Of a stretch of DNA of 64,000 nucleotides, positions 1 to 9,233 are shown piece by piece; the stretch's first letter is position 1, and each line of letters starts with the position of its first letter. The position numbers were made by a program, and so were the translations under genes. The notes under the pieces are model-generated. The model did no database searches. It was not told the origin of the DNA and was given only the letters and a program-made list of their open reading frames with translations. The DNA is from Acinetobacter modestus (GTDB lineage: Bacteria; Pseudomonadota; Gammaproteobacteria; Pseudomonadales; Moraxellaceae). The stretch is from contig NZ_BMDV01000007.1 of NCBI RefSeq assembly GCF_014636095.1, forward strand, positions 1-64,000, written 5' to 3'.

Positions 1-56
1 CTTAGCGCTGATGGTAGTGTGGCGTTTGCCATGTGAGAGTAAGTCATCGCCAGCTT
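1..56 (+). rRNA. rrf: 5S ribosomal RNA, 3' end (partial)
   Basis: The window opens inside the 3' half of a 5S rRNA. The run GATGGTAGTGTGGCGTTT followed by CCATGTGAGAGTAAGTCATC and CGCCAGCT is the conserved 3' region of gammaproteobacterial 5S rRNA, including the terminal strand that pairs with the 5' end. The 5' half, and presumably the 16S and 23S genes, lie to the left of the window. A strong terminator follows at once, so this is the end of an rRNA operon. The exact mature 3' end is estimated. Confidence 0.92.
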
Positions 57-65
57 TTAAATACT

Positions 66-102
66 AAACACCCCCTCCGCTAATGCAGAGGGGGTGTTTT
101 TT
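66..102 (+). terminator. rRNA operon terminator
   Basis: A 12-bp stem (66-77 pairing with 88-99, GC core CACCCCCTC / GAGGGGGTG) closes a 10-nt loop and runs into a T tract. It directly follows the 5S rRNA and is a textbook intrinsic terminator. Confidence 0.92.
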
Positions 103-171
103 ATTCGAGGGAGAAAAGAAAATAGGAAAAGAATGGATTAAAATAAATGAACTTTCTAAAAATATTAATTT

Positions 172-595
172 ATGACAAACGTATATATTATTGGCTCTGG
201 TAAATTAGCAACTGAATTACTCAACGGATTAGATCTGAATCAAGCGTATAAAGTCCTTGCTTGGCCAGACCGAAATAATCTTGAAGCTGAAGGCGCTATT
301 GTTGTACATGCTGGTTCTGGCAGAGAACTCAATGAAGCGATTTTGTATTGTAAAAAGACAGGTTGTCGTCTTATTGAGTTATCAACCGATAGGGATTACA
401 AGCAAGAAAACTGGGATATTCCCGTTTTTTTATGCCCAAAATACCAATATATTAATGCTTAAATTTATGAATATGATTGAAAAAAGTGGGCACACTTTCA
501 GCCAATATCAAATCAGTATCATCGAATCTCATCAAGCAAATAAGACTTCTGTACCAGGAACAGCTGTAGCAAAGGCGACAGCTCAAGACGTTTAG
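172..595 (+). pseudogene. Dihydrodipicolinate reductase-like protein, frameshifted and truncated
   Basis: The first frame (172-462) begins with a dinucleotide-binding start, VYIIGSGKLATELL, continues through VVHAGSGRE and LIELSTDRD, and stops after about 96 codons. The similarity then continues in the next frame: NTNILMLKFMNMIEKSGH, then ESHQANKTSVPGTAVA, which is the DapB-like catalytic-region pattern, up to a stop at 593-595. Removing one A from the AAAA run near 437-442 would join the frames as CPNTNILM. The C-terminal part expected in DapB-like proteins (commonly about 230-270 residues) is absent downstream, where the next gene starts at 664. So there is both a frameshift and loss of the 3' end. 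A dedicated dapB elsewhere presumably serves lysine synthesis. Programmed frameshifting is unlikely because the tail is also missing. Confidence 0.75.
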
Positions 596-663
596 AAATA
601 AATGGCGCTGTTTTTCAAAGATAAAATCTAGCATGCTATAACAAATCGTTTTGCCAATATTTT

Positions 664-1389
664 ATGCAAGAAAGACCTTATATCAGAGCTGTGAAGTTTA
701 AATCACCTGAGTGCTTGTATTGGGCCAGTTATCCTTATGTCGTTCCTGCTGTGAATGATTTAGAAAGCATTGAGTTCTATCTAGAAATCACTTTCTTAGT
801 TGGGGAAAATGGTTCAGGAAAGTCGACCATTCTTGAAGCCTTGGCGTTTGCTTTGGGTTTTTCAGAAGAAGGTGGAACGCGTAATGTACAATTGAATACT
901 GCGACAACGGCTTCTGATTTGCATCAGGCAATTCGAACGATAAAAAGCTATAAGAAGCCTCAAGCTTATTATTTTTTGCGTGCTGAGAGCTTCTATAACG
1001 TTGCAACCTATATGAAGCAAGTGAACTACTTGGTGGAGTATGGGGGAGATATACATTTACGCTCACATGGGGAGGCTTTCTTAAAATTATTAACAATGAA
1101 ATTAAAAGGGAAAGGTTTATACCTTTTAGACGAACCAGAAGCAGCCTTGTCTCCAACGATGTTGATGACAACCTTATCGGTTTTAGATAGTTTATGTCAG
1201 CAGCAATCTCAATTTATTATTGCTACCCATTCTCCTATTTTATTGGCTTATCCAAATGCCAAAATTTATCAGTTTTCCGACACTGGGATTAGAGAGATAT
1301 CTTATGAAGAAACAGAGCATTTTCGGGTAACAAAGGATTTTTTAAATAATTATCAAAAGAGAATTCAGCAGTTGCTAGAGAAAGAATAG
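664..1389 (+). CDS. Stand-alone ABC/SMC-type AAA ATPase (COG3910-like)
   Basis: A 241-residue cytoplasmic ATPase with no membrane segment or fused domain. In order it shows a Walker A loop, GENGSGKST (about residue 47), an ABC-signature-like LRSHGEAFL (about 138), a Walker B, LYLLDEPEAALSP (about 155), and an H-loop, IIATHSPIL (about 189). This is the layout of small predicted ATPases related to RecF/SMC heads. The start is the ATG shortly before ERPYIRAVKFKS. It lies alone between a broken gene and a terminator, so its partner is unknown. Related folds occur in repair and in phage defence, but no nuclease or toxin gene is adjacent and I assign no pathway. Confidence 0.8.
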   Translation: MQERPYIRAVKFKSPECLYWASYPYVVPAVNDLESIEFYLEITFLVGENGSGKSTILEALAFALGFSEEGGTRNVQLNTATTASDLHQAIRTIKSYKKPQAYYFLRAESFYNVATYMKQVNYLVEYGGDIHLRSHGEAFLKLLTMKLKGKGLYLLDEPEAALSPTMLMTTLSVLDSLCQQQSQFIIATHSPILLAYPNAKIYQFSDTGIREISYEETEHFRVTKDFLNNYQKRIQQLLEKE

Positions 1390-1394
1390 ACAAA

Positions 1395-1425
1395 AAGAAG
1401 CCCCATCATCCTGACGGGGCTTCTT
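1395..1425 (+). terminator. Intrinsic terminator after the ATPase gene
   Basis: A 10-bp stem AAGAAGCCCC / GGGGCTTCTT closes an 11-nt loop, 6 nt after the ATPase stop codon. The stem is strong, but only a short T-rich stretch follows. Confidence 0.75.
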
Positions 1426-1585
1426 CATATTCAACTTATGTCGTTGATATCCTATTAACGACCACGTTCTGTGTCTGTTCTTATTCTCAATGAGACTTCA
1501 TGTCTCTATGCTTTATATATTAGCCATCAAGTCTAAAGTGGAATAGACATAAATCAACCTAATCAACGTATGCTTAGGCGTACAA

Positions 1586-2128
1586 CTAAGCGATATGATA
1601 TTTCTGTAATTTGGCAACGAGAGCCGCTAATCCTTTCACTTCAAACTCATTGGCTTCAAAATTTTCGTCTTTATTACGTTTAAAGATATCGCGAATTTCA
1701 ATCACAGCATTTGGATCAACTATACCTAAGCTTGAGGTTACTTGGCGAATTTGACTGATTGAACGTGAGCCATTGGTTGAACCATAGCCGATAAAAGCGG
1801 CGGGTTTACCTTGCCATTCTTTACCGACATAATCTAAGGCATTCTTGAGTGCTGGACTATAGCCATGGTTATATTCAGGGCTAATAAAGATAAATGCTTG
1901 TGCTTGTGCAATTTTATCGGCCCATTGCTGTTGTTTAGGTTGATCATAGATGCCTGTCGCAGGTGGGTGAGACCCGGCAAAGAGTGGTAAGTCCCATTCT
2001 TTAAGATCAACAACTTCGGTTTGAACATCTTTTAATGCGAGTTCAGTTGTCGCTTGCTGTACCCAATTTGCGACTTTGATCGCTGTACGACCTTCCCGAA
2101 CACTACCAACAATAATATAAATGAGCAT
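1586..2128 (-). CDS. NADPH-dependent FMN reductase family flavoprotein
   Basis: A 180-residue flavodoxin-like reductase. The N-terminal IIVGSVREGRTA is the phosphate-binding loop for FMN, and SPEYNHGYSPALKNALDYVG (about residues 84-103) is the second conserved FMN-contact motif of the NADPH_dep_FMN_red family, which includes ChrR- and SsuE-like enzymes. It is expected to be a soluble NAD(P)H:FMN or quinone/azo reductase. The substrate cannot be told from sequence. It is transcribed leftward, alone, beyond the terminator of the fkpB operon. Although ssuD at 12.8-14.0 kb needs reduced FMN, nothing in the context ties this gene to it. Confidence 0.88.
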   Translation of the reverse strand: MLIYIIVGSVREGRTAIKVANWVQQATTELALKDVQTEVVDLKEWDLPLFAGSHPPATGIYDQPKQQQWADKIAQAQAFIFISPEYNHGYSPALKNALDYVGKEWQGKPAAFIGYGSTNGSRSISQIRQVTSSLGIVDPNAVIEIRDIFKRNKDENFEANEFEVKGLAALVAKLQKYHIA

Positions 2129-2205
2129 ATTGAAATTCCTATGTGTTATTGCTTTGATTTTAAAAATGAATACTTTTAATGATCTTATACTTTTCTTTAG
2201 CGTAA

Positions 2206-2233
2206 AAAAAAGCTCTCATTTGAGAGCTTTTTT
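2206..2233 (-). terminator. Terminator of the ribF-ileS-lspA-fkpB operon
   Basis: Poly-A, AGCTCTCA, a 2-nt loop, TGAGAGCT and poly-T form a 13-bp stem immediately beyond the fkpB stop codon on the minus strand. The A/T arms make it usable in both directions. Confidence 0.88.
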
Positions 2234-2234
2234 G

Positions 2235-2717
2235 TTACATCAATTTGATACCTTGCTGACCAGCCGGGGTGACTCTGAAAATTTCTACTTCAAAGGTAAT
2301 ATTTTTACCAGCAAGAGGATGGTTAAAATCAATTTCTGTAGTGTCATCATTGACGCATTTTACGATGCCGAACAACGTTGCTTTGGCTTTGTCTTCAAAT
2401 TCTATCATATGACCAACGATTGGACGTTGCTCAAATTTTACAGTATCGAAGATTTGGATATTTTCAGGATTCCAAGGACCAAACGCATCTTCAGGGGGTA
2501 AATGTACGGTACGACGATCGCCAGCACGTAAACCAAATAATGCCTTTTCAAAGCCAGGTAACAGGTTACCATCACCAATCACAAGACTGACGGGTTCTTC
2601 ACGATTACGTGTATTGTCAATCTCAACACCATTTTCAATAGAAACAGAAAAATGTAAGTCGACTTTTGAGCCATCTTGAATACGAATTTCTTCGTTTGGT
2701 TGGATAATTTCAGTCAT
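2235..2717 (-). CDS. fkpB: FKBP-type peptidyl-prolyl isomerase, SlpA/FkpB type
   Basis: A 160-residue cytoplasmic FKBP-fold isomerase that accelerates proline cis/trans isomerisation. Recognisable stretches are VDLHFSVSIENG at the start of the FKBP domain, NLLPGFEKALFGLRAGD, and HPLAGKNITFEVEI, the SlyD/SlpA signature surrounding the inserted flap. I chose the internal ATG at 2717 because the longer reading would run back into lspA, and MTEIIQPNEEI is a sensible start. It begins 1 nt after the lspA stop codon. Gene order ribF-ileS-lspA-fkpB matches E. coli, where ispH follows; here a terminator follows instead. Confidence 0.93.
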   Translation of the reverse strand: MTEIIQPNEEIRIQDGSKVDLHFSVSIENGVEIDNTRNREEPVSLVIGDGNLLPGFEKALFGLRAGDRRTVHLPPEDAFGPWNPENIQIFDTVKFEQRPIVGHMIEFEDKAKATLFGIVKCVNDDTTEIDFNHPLAGKNITFEVEIFRVTPAGQQGIKLM

Positions 2718-2718
2718 C

Positions 2719-3249
2719 TTAATTTTCCATGTTTGGGTTGCGTTTCTTTTCAAGGAAGAAGGTATCAATCAGTAGTAAAATAGTACCTAAAGTAATGGCA
2801 CTATCCGCAAGATTGAACGCAGGAAAGTGGTTATTTTGATAATAAACGTGGATGAAATCGACCACATAACCTAAGCTAACACGGTCAATTAAATTGCCAA
2901 TTGCACCACCAAGAATTAACGCAATCGCCATTGGTAATACAATCATTTTCTTTGGCATACGCATCAACCAAAAAATAAAAATGATGGATACCACACCCGC
3001 CAAAGAGGTAAATAAATAACGTTGCCAACCACCTGCATCAGATAAAAAGCTGAAGGCTGCACCATGATTGTGGAGTAAAGTCCAATTCAAAAAAGGCAGT
3101 ACTGGAACGGGATCTGCATAATTTAAATGTGAGCTCGCAATCCATTTAGTCCATTGATCCAACACAATGGCAAGGACTGATAGCCCGAGCCAAAGTAAAT
3201 TGTGCGGATAAAATTGAAACAAGCCTTTTTTTGCTTGTGTATTAGGCAT
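2719..3249 (-). CDS. lspA: Lipoprotein signal peptidase (signal peptidase II)
   Basis: A 176-residue inner-membrane aspartyl protease that removes signal peptides from diacylglyceryl-modified prolipoproteins ahead of the lipobox cysteine. Four hydrophobic segments are visible (about residues 18-36, 78-96, 102-122 and 144-164). The catalytic aspartates fall in GNLIDRV and FNLADSAIT, and VLDQWTKW is the conserved N-terminal motif. The start overlaps the 3' end of ileS by 8 nt, indicating translational coupling. It would process the lipoproteins in this window, for example Wza and SsuA. Confidence 0.96.
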   Translation of the reverse strand: MPNTQAKKGLFQFYPHNLLWLGLSVLAIVLDQWTKWIASSHLNYADPVPVLPFLNWTLLHNHGAAFSFLSDAGGWQRYLFTSLAGVVSIIFIFWLMRMPKKMIVLPMAIALILGGAIGNLIDRVSLGYVVDFIHVYYQNNHFPAFNLADSAITLGTILLLIDTFFLEKKRNPNMEN

Positions 3250-6079
3250 ACTTTCTCACTTCGCCACTGCCAGTGACGTTGACGATACAACGAGCGCATA
3301 ATCCAGTATGACCAACGTGTGTATTTACATCTGGCAATACATGCCAGCAACGTACACATTTTTCACCATCTGCTGCGGAGACTTGGACACGTAATCCTGA
3401 GAGATCCGTGTTTTCACCTTGTTCAGCATAAGGGTGAACGATGACTTGAGAAGTGATCAAGACAAAACGTAATTCATCAGCCAATTGGTTTAACAATGTT
3501 TGTAATGCTTCATCTGCCCAAAGTTCAACTTTTGCAGATAAGTTACTGCCAACAAGTTTAGCGTTACGCGCTGCTTCAATCTGTTTGTTTACTGCTGATT
3601 TTACGCTAATCAATGTTTGCCAATCTGCTTCAGACAGTAAGTTTGCTGTTGATGCAGTTGGAATGTCATACCATTCAGCGGTAAATACATATTTGCCAGT
3701 TTGTTCTGGGATTAATGGCCAAGCTTCTTGTGCGGTAAAGCTCAAGATTGGTGACATCCAACGAACAAAAGCTTGCACGATATGATATAGCGCTGTTTGA
3801 GCAGAACGACGTGCTTGTGAATCTGCTTTGGTGGTGTACTGACGATCTTTGATGATGTCGAGATAGAAACCACCTAAATCATTGATACAGAAGTTGGTCA
3901 ATGCGTTGGTCACAATGTGGAAATTCATCTCTTCATAGGCTTGCTGGATAGTTTTTTGAACTTCAGCAGCGCGTTGTAAGATGTATTGATCTAATGCAAT
4001 CAATTCATTTACAGGTAGAGCATCAGTTGAGGGTTTGAAGCCATTCAGGTTTGCTAACAAGAAACGTAAGGTATTACGAATACGACGATAACCATCTGAT
4101 GCGCGGCTAAAGATTTCTTTACCCGCAGTCATTTCATAGCGGTAATCTGCCGAAGCAATCCAGAAACGTAAGCCATCTGCACCCATATCTTTGATGATGT
4201 CTTGTGGGGTGATGATGTTGCCTAATGACTTAGACATTTTACGACCTTTCTCATCCACGACGAAACCGTGGGTGAGAAGACCTTTGTATGGTGCACGTTG
4301 ATTAATCGCAATTGAAGTTAACAACGATGATTGGAACCAGCCACGATGTTGGTCTGAACCTTCAAGATATAAGTCTGCTGGATCTTGTAATTCTTCACGT
4401 TCACGCAATACTGCGTAATGTGTTGTACCAGAGTCAAACCAAACGTCTAGCGTATCGCGTACAGCATTGTATTGTTCAGCATCTGCACCAATGAAGTCGC
4501 TGGCCTCACAGTTATACCAACCGTCAATGCCTTCTTGCTCGATCAGTTTAGCTACTTCTTCGATCAATTCAGGCGTACGAGGATGCAAAGCATTGGTATC
4601 TTTGTGTACAAAGAATGGAATTGGCACACCCCAAGTCCGTTGACGTGAGATACACCAGTCAGGGCGTCCTTCAATCATGGATTGAATACGATTTTTACCC
4701 CAATCTGGGACAAACTCGATGTCATTTTCAATCGCATTCAAGGCTGTTTGACGTAAACCTTTAGCATCCATGCTGATAAACCATTGAGGTGTCGCACGGA
4801 AGATAATCGGGGTTTTATGACGCCAGCAGTGTGGGTAGCTGTGTTTGATTGGCTGATGCGCCCATAGACGACCGACAGCACCCAAAGCTTCGATAATTTT
4901 TGGATTAGCTTTATAGATATGTTCGCCTGCAAAAATCGGCGCTGTTGGTAAATATACGCCATTACCACCGACAGGATTATCTACTTTTAGGTTGTACTGT
5001 AAGCCAACTTTATAGTCGTCCACACCGTGTCCAGGAGCGGTATGTACTGCACCCGTACCGCTGGTTGCGATAACGTGTTCACCTAAAATAACAGGCACTT
5101 GGCGATCAGTAATCAGAGGATGTTGTAATAAGACATTCTCGATTGCTGAACCTTTAAAATCAGCCAGTACCACTGGATTTTCGAGCTTATAACGTTCGAT
5201 TGCCGATTCAACCAGATCTTTGGCCAGAATAAAGTTCTGTGTACCACGTTCAGTCGTGACTTGAACTAATTGATAGTCGATTTCAGCATGGAGTGCTACT
5301 GCTTGGTTGGCAGGCAGTGTCCAAGGTGTAGTTGTCCAGATCACGATGTCTGTCACATCTTGGACATTTACACCAAGACGGCTGCTTAAATCTTTAAGAT
5401 CAACAACCGTAAAACCAACATCAATTGCATCTGATTTTTTATCTTCGTATTCAACTTCTGCTTCTGCCAGTGCAGAACCACAGTCTAAACACCAGTTCAC
5501 AGGCTTTAAGCCCGGTTCGATATGACCTGCTTTTGCAATTGCGCCAAGCGAACGAACAATGTCCGCTTCTTGCTTAAAGTTCATGGTGAGGTATGGATTA
5601 TCCCAGTCACCAAATACGCCCATACGCACAAAATCTTTTTTCTGTAATTCGACTTGAGTATAGGCATATTCACGACACGCTTTACGGAAAGTGGAGGCAT
5701 CGACTTTAACACTTACTTTACCGACTTTTTCTTCGACCTTAAGTTCGATTGGAAGACCGTGACAGTCCCAACCTGGTACGTATGGCGCATCGAAGCCATC
5801 CATAACTCGGCTTTTAATAATAATGTCTTTGAGGACTTTATTGACGGCATGACCTAAATGAATTTGACCATTGGCATATGGAGGGCCGTCATGAAGAATA
5901 TATTTTTTCTTGCCAATACGCGATTCACGAATCTGCTGATAAATGTTGTCGGCATACCACTCTTCTAACCATTTGGCTTCACGCACAGCCAAATTTGCTT
6001 TCATGGCAAATTCAGTATCTGGTAAATTGAGTGTGGCTTTATAATCCACTGCATTTTCAGGAGTTTGCTTATCGCTCAT
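3242..6079 (-). CDS. ileS: Isoleucyl-tRNA synthetase
   Basis: A 945-residue class I aminoacyl-tRNA synthetase that charges tRNA-Ile and edits mischarged valine. It has the HIGH-type motif [13 protein letters not shown] near residue 66, the editing domain ([10 protein letters not shown] around 250 and [12 protein letters not shown] further on), the KMSKS loop in [10 protein letters not shown], and a C-terminal zinc finger with CVRCW and CARC. This is the bacterial, mupirocin-sensitive-type length and layout. The start [20 protein letters not shown] is typical. It lies between ribF and lspA in a conserved operon. No tRNA-like T-box leader is present, as expected in this lineage. Confidence 0.98.
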   Translation of the reverse strand: MSDKQTPENAVDYKATLNLPDTEFAMKANLAVREAKWLEEWYADNIYQQIRESRIGKKKYILHDGPPYANGQIHLGHAVNKVLKDIIIKSRVMDGFDAPYVPGWDCHGLPIELKVEEKVGKVSVKVDASTFRKACREYAYTQVELQKKDFVRMGVFGDWDNPYLTMNFKQEADIVRSLGAIAKAGHIEPGLKPVNWCLDCGSALAEAEVEYEDKKSDAIDVGFTVVDLKDLSSRLGVNVQDVTDIVIWTTTPWTLPANQAVALHAEIDYQLVQVTTERGTQNFILAKDLVESAIERYKLENPVVLADFKGSAIENVLLQHPLITDRQVPVILGEHVIATSGTGAVHTAPGHGVDDYKVGLQYNLKVDNPVGGNGVYLPTAPIFAGEHIYKANPKIIEALGAVGRLWAHQPIKHSYPHCWRHKTPIIFRATPQWFISMDAKGLRQTALNAIENDIEFVPDWGKNRIQSMIEGRPDWCISRQRTWGVPIPFFVHKDTNALHPRTPELIEEVAKLIEQEGIDGWYNCEASDFIGADAEQYNAVRDTLDVWFDSGTTHYAVLREREELQDPADLYLEGSDQHRGWFQSSLLTSIAINQRAPYKGLLTHGFVVDEKGRKMSKSLGNIITPQDIIKDMGADGLRFWIASADYRYEMTAGKEIFSRASDGYRRIRNTLRFLLANLNGFKPSTDALPVNELIALDQYILQRAAEVQKTIQQAYEEMNFHIVTNALTNFCINDLGGFYLDIIKDRQYTTKADSQARRSAQTALYHIVQAFVRWMSPILSFTAQEAWPLIPEQTGKYVFTAEWYDIPTASTANLLSEADWQTLISVKSAVNKQIEAARNAKLVGSNLSAKVELWADEALQTLLNQLADELRFVLITSQVIVHPYAEQGENTDLSGLRVQVSAADGEKCVRCWHVLPDVNTHVGHTGLCARCIVNVTGSGEVRKYA

Positions 6080-6139
6080 GCAAGTTTTCTTCCAGTTTTA
6101 TCAGTCTAAACTGACATGTATTACAAATGAAATTTAAAT

Positions 6140-7141
6140 TTAAAAAGGAAATTCTGGTGTGCGTTCACGATAGTCTCGTAATTTTTGCACATCATCATCG
6201 ATTCCAGCTTTGAGTGCTTCAAGCGAAGGGTAATTCAGTTCACCATGTAAATAGTGAAGGAAAGTCACCCGCATCAATAAGCCATACAGATTAGCAGAAA
6301 CATCAGGAAAATGTACTTCTAATCGCCACTCTGGATGCTCTTGTTTGATGGCAGGGCGTGTCCCGACATGACCTGCACCAAATAAACTGTCAGCTTGATA
6401 GCCTGTAATCCCGTTCAAAGAAGGATCAGTGTGCTTTGTTTTTGCTGTAAGTGAGGCATTTTCACAGACTACATCCACCGCATAAATGCCGTTTAAACAC
6501 GGTTTGTGGCGGTTTAAGCGCACATTAATGGTTGGAAAATCAAGGGTACGGCCAATCTGATCACCATATTGCACGCGACCTGTGATGCTATAAGGACGGC
6601 CTAATAATTTTGCCGCTAATACCAGATTACCTTCTTGTAGAACCTGACGAATACGGGTTGAACTAACGCGTTCATTATTTAAAGCCACGGTATTTAAATT
6701 AGTGACATCAAAGCCGTAGTTACGTAAGAATTCGCTGTTACCTTGGCGGTCTTTACCAAAATGAAAATCATCACCCAGCACTAAGCTTTGCGCATTGAGT
6801 TTTAATTTAAGTAGGTCAGCAAATTCTGTGGCATTTAAACTTCTAAAATATTGGTCAAATTTCGCAACTGCAATGTAGTCCACACCGAGCTCTGTTAAAT
6901 ATTCTACTTTTTCTCTGAGCGAGCTGATGCGTGGAGGCGCATCATAACCTTTAAAGAATTCAAGTGGTTGTGGCTCAAAAATCATCACTAATGTTTTTAA
7001 GCCTTGCGCTTCAGCCAACGTTTTGAGTTGGGCAATCATCGCTTGATGGCCGAGGTGGACACCATCAAAATTGCCAATCGTTACCGCAGTCGGAGGTAAC
7101 TGAAAATCTGGCGATAAAGCGTTGAGACGAAGCAACTTCAT
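6140..7141 (-). CDS. ribF: Bifunctional riboflavin kinase / FAD synthetase
   Basis: About 333 residues. The N-terminal adenylyltransferase domain carries TIGNFDGVHLGHQAM, the nucleotidyl-transferase signature, and VSSTRIRQVL. The C-terminal riboflavin kinase domain shows GRPYSITGRVQYGDQIGR, then DFPTINV and NGIYAVDV. Together they make FMN and then FAD. I place the start at the ATG giving MKLLRLNAL; an upstream in-frame extension of 31 residues looks unlike the family. No clear Shine-Dalgarno precedes either start. It heads the operon with ileS, lspA and fkpB, with a 60-nt gap to ileS. Confidence 0.93.
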   Translation of the reverse strand: MKLLRLNALSPDFQLPPTAVTIGNFDGVHLGHQAMIAQLKTLAEAQGLKTLVMIFEPQPLEFFKGYDAPPRISSLREKVEYLTELGVDYIAVAKFDQYFRSLNATEFADLLKLKLNAQSLVLGDDFHFGKDRQGNSEFLRNYGFDVTNLNTVALNNERVSSTRIRQVLQEGNLVLAAKLLGRPYSITGRVQYGDQIGRTLDFPTINVRLNRHKPCLNGIYAVDVVCENASLTAKTKHTDPSLNGITGYQADSLFGAGHVGTRPAIKQEHPEWRLEVHFPDVSANLYGLLMRVTFLHYLHGELNYPSLEALKAGIDDDVQKLRDYRERTPEFPF

Positions 7142-7257
7142 GGGCGTTAAATACAGTGATTTTGCAAAGGCTATATATTGCCATATTCTCAGCGTTTCGT
7201 CTTGTTGTTGTGTTTTTACACAGAAAAATTTCAATATTTAAAGTTTTGTTATCAATT

Positions 7258-7290
7258 AAATTGATTTGTTAAATAAAGATAAATCAATTT
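7258..7290. promoter_or_regulatory. Inverted repeat in the ribF / transporter divergent region
   Basis: AAATTGATTT (7258-7267) and AAATCAATTT (7281-7290) form a perfect 10-bp inverted repeat with a 13-nt spacer, in the roughly 200-nt region between two divergent genes. There is no T tract, so an operator is more likely than a terminator. The cognate protein is unknown. Confidence 0.4.
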
Positions 7291-7347
7291 TTCTTATTTA
7301 TGGATTGACCTAAAATAGCTGCATAGTCGCTTGATATTGAGAAAGAG

Positions 7348-8481
7348 ATGAAAAAGCCGTTTTATCTGCTAGAGCAGAGCACCGATGTGATTCGCCATTT
7401 TACCCCGAACTGGTTTACTGCAACCATGGGAACGGGTGTGGTGGCGATGATTTTAGCACAGCTGCCTTTCGCCTCATCTGTTTTGTTTATGCTTGCGACC
7501 AAATTATGGCAGTTTAATATTATGTTATTTAGCACTTTTAGTGTGCTTTATATTTTACGCTGGATTTTATTTCCGACAGAAGCAAAACAGATTTTTAGTC
7601 ATCCGAATATGAGCCTATTTTTAGGGGCGATTCCGATGGGCTTAGCGACGATTGCCAATGGTTTTCTCAGTTTTGGTACCCATTTATATGGCGATATTGC
7701 TGTTCAAATTGCCACTTACCTTTGGTACATTGATGTTGTTCTTGCGGTGGTGATTGCTTGGGTGGTGCCATTCTGTATGTTTAGCTGCCAAGATCATCAA
7801 TTACAACGGATGACTGCGGTATGGTTACTCCCGATCGTAGCGTGTGAAGTCGCTGCCAGCTCTGCGGGGCTGCTATTACAGCATTTAGCAGCAGATCAGC
7901 ATGCATTAACCATCTTGATCACAGGCTATGTGTTGTGGGGCATTTCTGTATTACCTGCTTTTGCGATCTTAACCATTTTGATGTTGCGTCTGGCTTTACA
8001 CCAGTTACCTGAAAAAGAGGTCGCAATTTCTAGCTGGTTATGTTTAGGGCCGATTGGAACAGGTGCATTAGCGTTATTATTGCTGGGTGAACAAGCGCCA
8101 CGTATTATGCAGGCGATGGGCTTTGAAGGCTTAGCGACCTTACTTCCAGCCTTGGGTATTGTGGCAAGTTTGGTGCTATTAGGTTTTGGTTTATGGTGGT
8201 TTGGGATTGCGATTTTGACCACACTGCGCCATATGCGTACTGGCATTCCATTTAACTTAGGTTGGTGGGGACTGACTTTCCCATTTGGTGTCTTTATTTT
8301 AGCGATCTTTAACTTGGCGCATCAGTTACATATCGAGTTCTTACAGTATGTGGCTGTGGTTTTAAGTCTGTTGTTGGTTGGTCTATGGACATTGGTAATG
8401 AAAAAAACACTGGCAGGAGCGTACAGCGGTCAATTATTTTTCTCTCCCTGTTTGGTCGCCTTACAGCAGAAGATGCAATAA
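7348..8481 (+). CDS. TDT-family (TehA/Mae1/SLAC1-like) transporter
   Basis: A 377-residue integral membrane protein with about ten hydrophobic segments and the family's N-terminal pattern, HFTPNWFTATMGTGVVAMIL. The C-terminal half carries WWFGIAILTTLRH and NLGWWGLTFPFGVF, also typical of the tellurite-resistance/dicarboxylate transporter family. Members move C4-dicarboxylates, sulfite or other small anions, or act as anion channels; the substrate cannot be read here. The ATG follows an AAAGAG purine run. It is a single-gene unit with its own terminator, divergent from ribF. Confidence 0.85.
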   Translation: MKKPFYLLEQSTDVIRHFTPNWFTATMGTGVVAMILAQLPFASSVLFMLATKLWQFNIMLFSTFSVLYILRWILFPTEAKQIFSHPNMSLFLGAIPMGLATIANGFLSFGTHLYGDIAVQIATYLWYIDVVLAVVIAWVVPFCMFSCQDHQLQRMTAVWLLPIVACEVAASSAGLLLQHLAADQHALTILITGYVLWGISVLPAFAILTILMLRLALHQLPEKEVAISSWLCLGPIGTGALALLLLGEQAPRIMQAMGFEGLATLLPALGIVASLVLLGFGLWWFGIAILTTLRHMRTGIPFNLGWWGLTFPFGVFILAIFNLAHQLHIEFLQYVAVVLSLLLVGLWTLVMKKTLAGAYSGQLFFSPCLVALQQKMQ

Positions 8482-8488
8482 TATCGAG

Positions 8489-8510
8489 GTGTGCTGAAGC
8501 ACACTTTTTT
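8489..8510 (+). terminator. Terminator after the TDT transporter
   Basis: GTGTGCT and AGCACAC form a 7-bp stem around a 2-nt loop, followed directly by six T residues, 8 nt after the stop codon. Confidence 0.8.
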
Positions 8511-8543
8511 GTGTCTCTATTTTGATTTGAACGAGTCTTTTTT

Positions 8544-9110
8544 ATGAATGCTGATATTGCTCTGATTATGGCCTTACCGAATGAATCCAAAGGTTTGTTT
8601 GAACAAGCAGGCATTGACGTTCATTACAGTGGCATCGGCAAAATTAATGCAGCATTCAAGGCATTTGAGGTGATTCAAAAGACAGGCTGTAAAACGCTGA
8701 TCAATCTAGGCAGTGCAGGTAGTTCACATTTCGACGCGCACAGTCTGGTTGAGGTGGTCACTTTTGTACAGCGCGATATGGATGTGTCTCCCTTAGGTTT
8801 TGCCGTAGGCGTGACACCGATGGATGATGAGATTCCTGCGGAGATCCATACCCAAGCCCATTTTGAGCTTTTACCCAAAGGGGTCTGCGGCACGGGTGAT
8901 TCGTTTGAAACAGGCGTTCCAAAGGTCAGTTGTAATCTCGTCGATATGGAAGCCTATGCTTTAGCTAAAGTGTGCCAAAAATTGGGTGTACGTTTGATTT
9001 CAGTCAAATATATTACTGATGGTGCCAATGATACTGCGCATCTGGATTGGGAAGAAAATCTACTAGTTGGTGCACAAAAATTACTGGCGTTGTATCAAGC
9101 TCATTTTTAA
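8544..9110 (+). CDS. Nucleoside phosphorylase / nucleosidase family protein
   Basis: A 188-residue PNP_UDP_1-fold enzyme. ADIALIMALPNE is the usual first strand and loop, LINLGSAGS is the phosphate/ribose-binding turn, VDMEAYALAKVC carries the ribose-binding MEA motif, and VKYITDGAND supplies the base-binding/catalytic Asp region seen in MTA/SAH nucleosidases. It is shorter than E. coli MtnN (about 232 residues), so the reaction (5'-methylthioadenosine/S-adenosylhomocysteine or another nucleoside) is not certain. The start follows ACGAGTC without a strong Shine-Dalgarno. It stands alone after a terminator. Confidence 0.82.
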   Translation: MNADIALIMALPNESKGLFEQAGIDVHYSGIGKINAAFKAFEVIQKTGCKTLINLGSAGSSHFDAHSLVEVVTFVQRDMDVSPLGFAVGVTPMDDEIPAEIHTQAHFELLPKGVCGTGDSFETGVPKVSCNLVDMEAYALAKVCQKLGVRLISVKYITDGANDTAHLDWEENLLVGAQKLLALYQAHF

Positions 9111-9233
9111 ATGCAAAGGTCTAACGCTGTAGTGTATGCAGGTAAACTTTATATTGTTGGTAGGTTTTTTAAATTAAATATTATTATTTTTTATTCGTAT
9201 GGCGCCTATTATGCTAAATGACCAATTACTACT

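Noticed and set aside
1..600. Possible programmed frameshift in the DapB-like gene
   Set aside because: The joined frame still lacks the C-terminal part of the family, so loss of function is simpler.
4300..5900. Several plus-strand open frames inside ileS
   Set aside because: They are antisense shadows of a well-defined synthetase with no independent start signals or domains.
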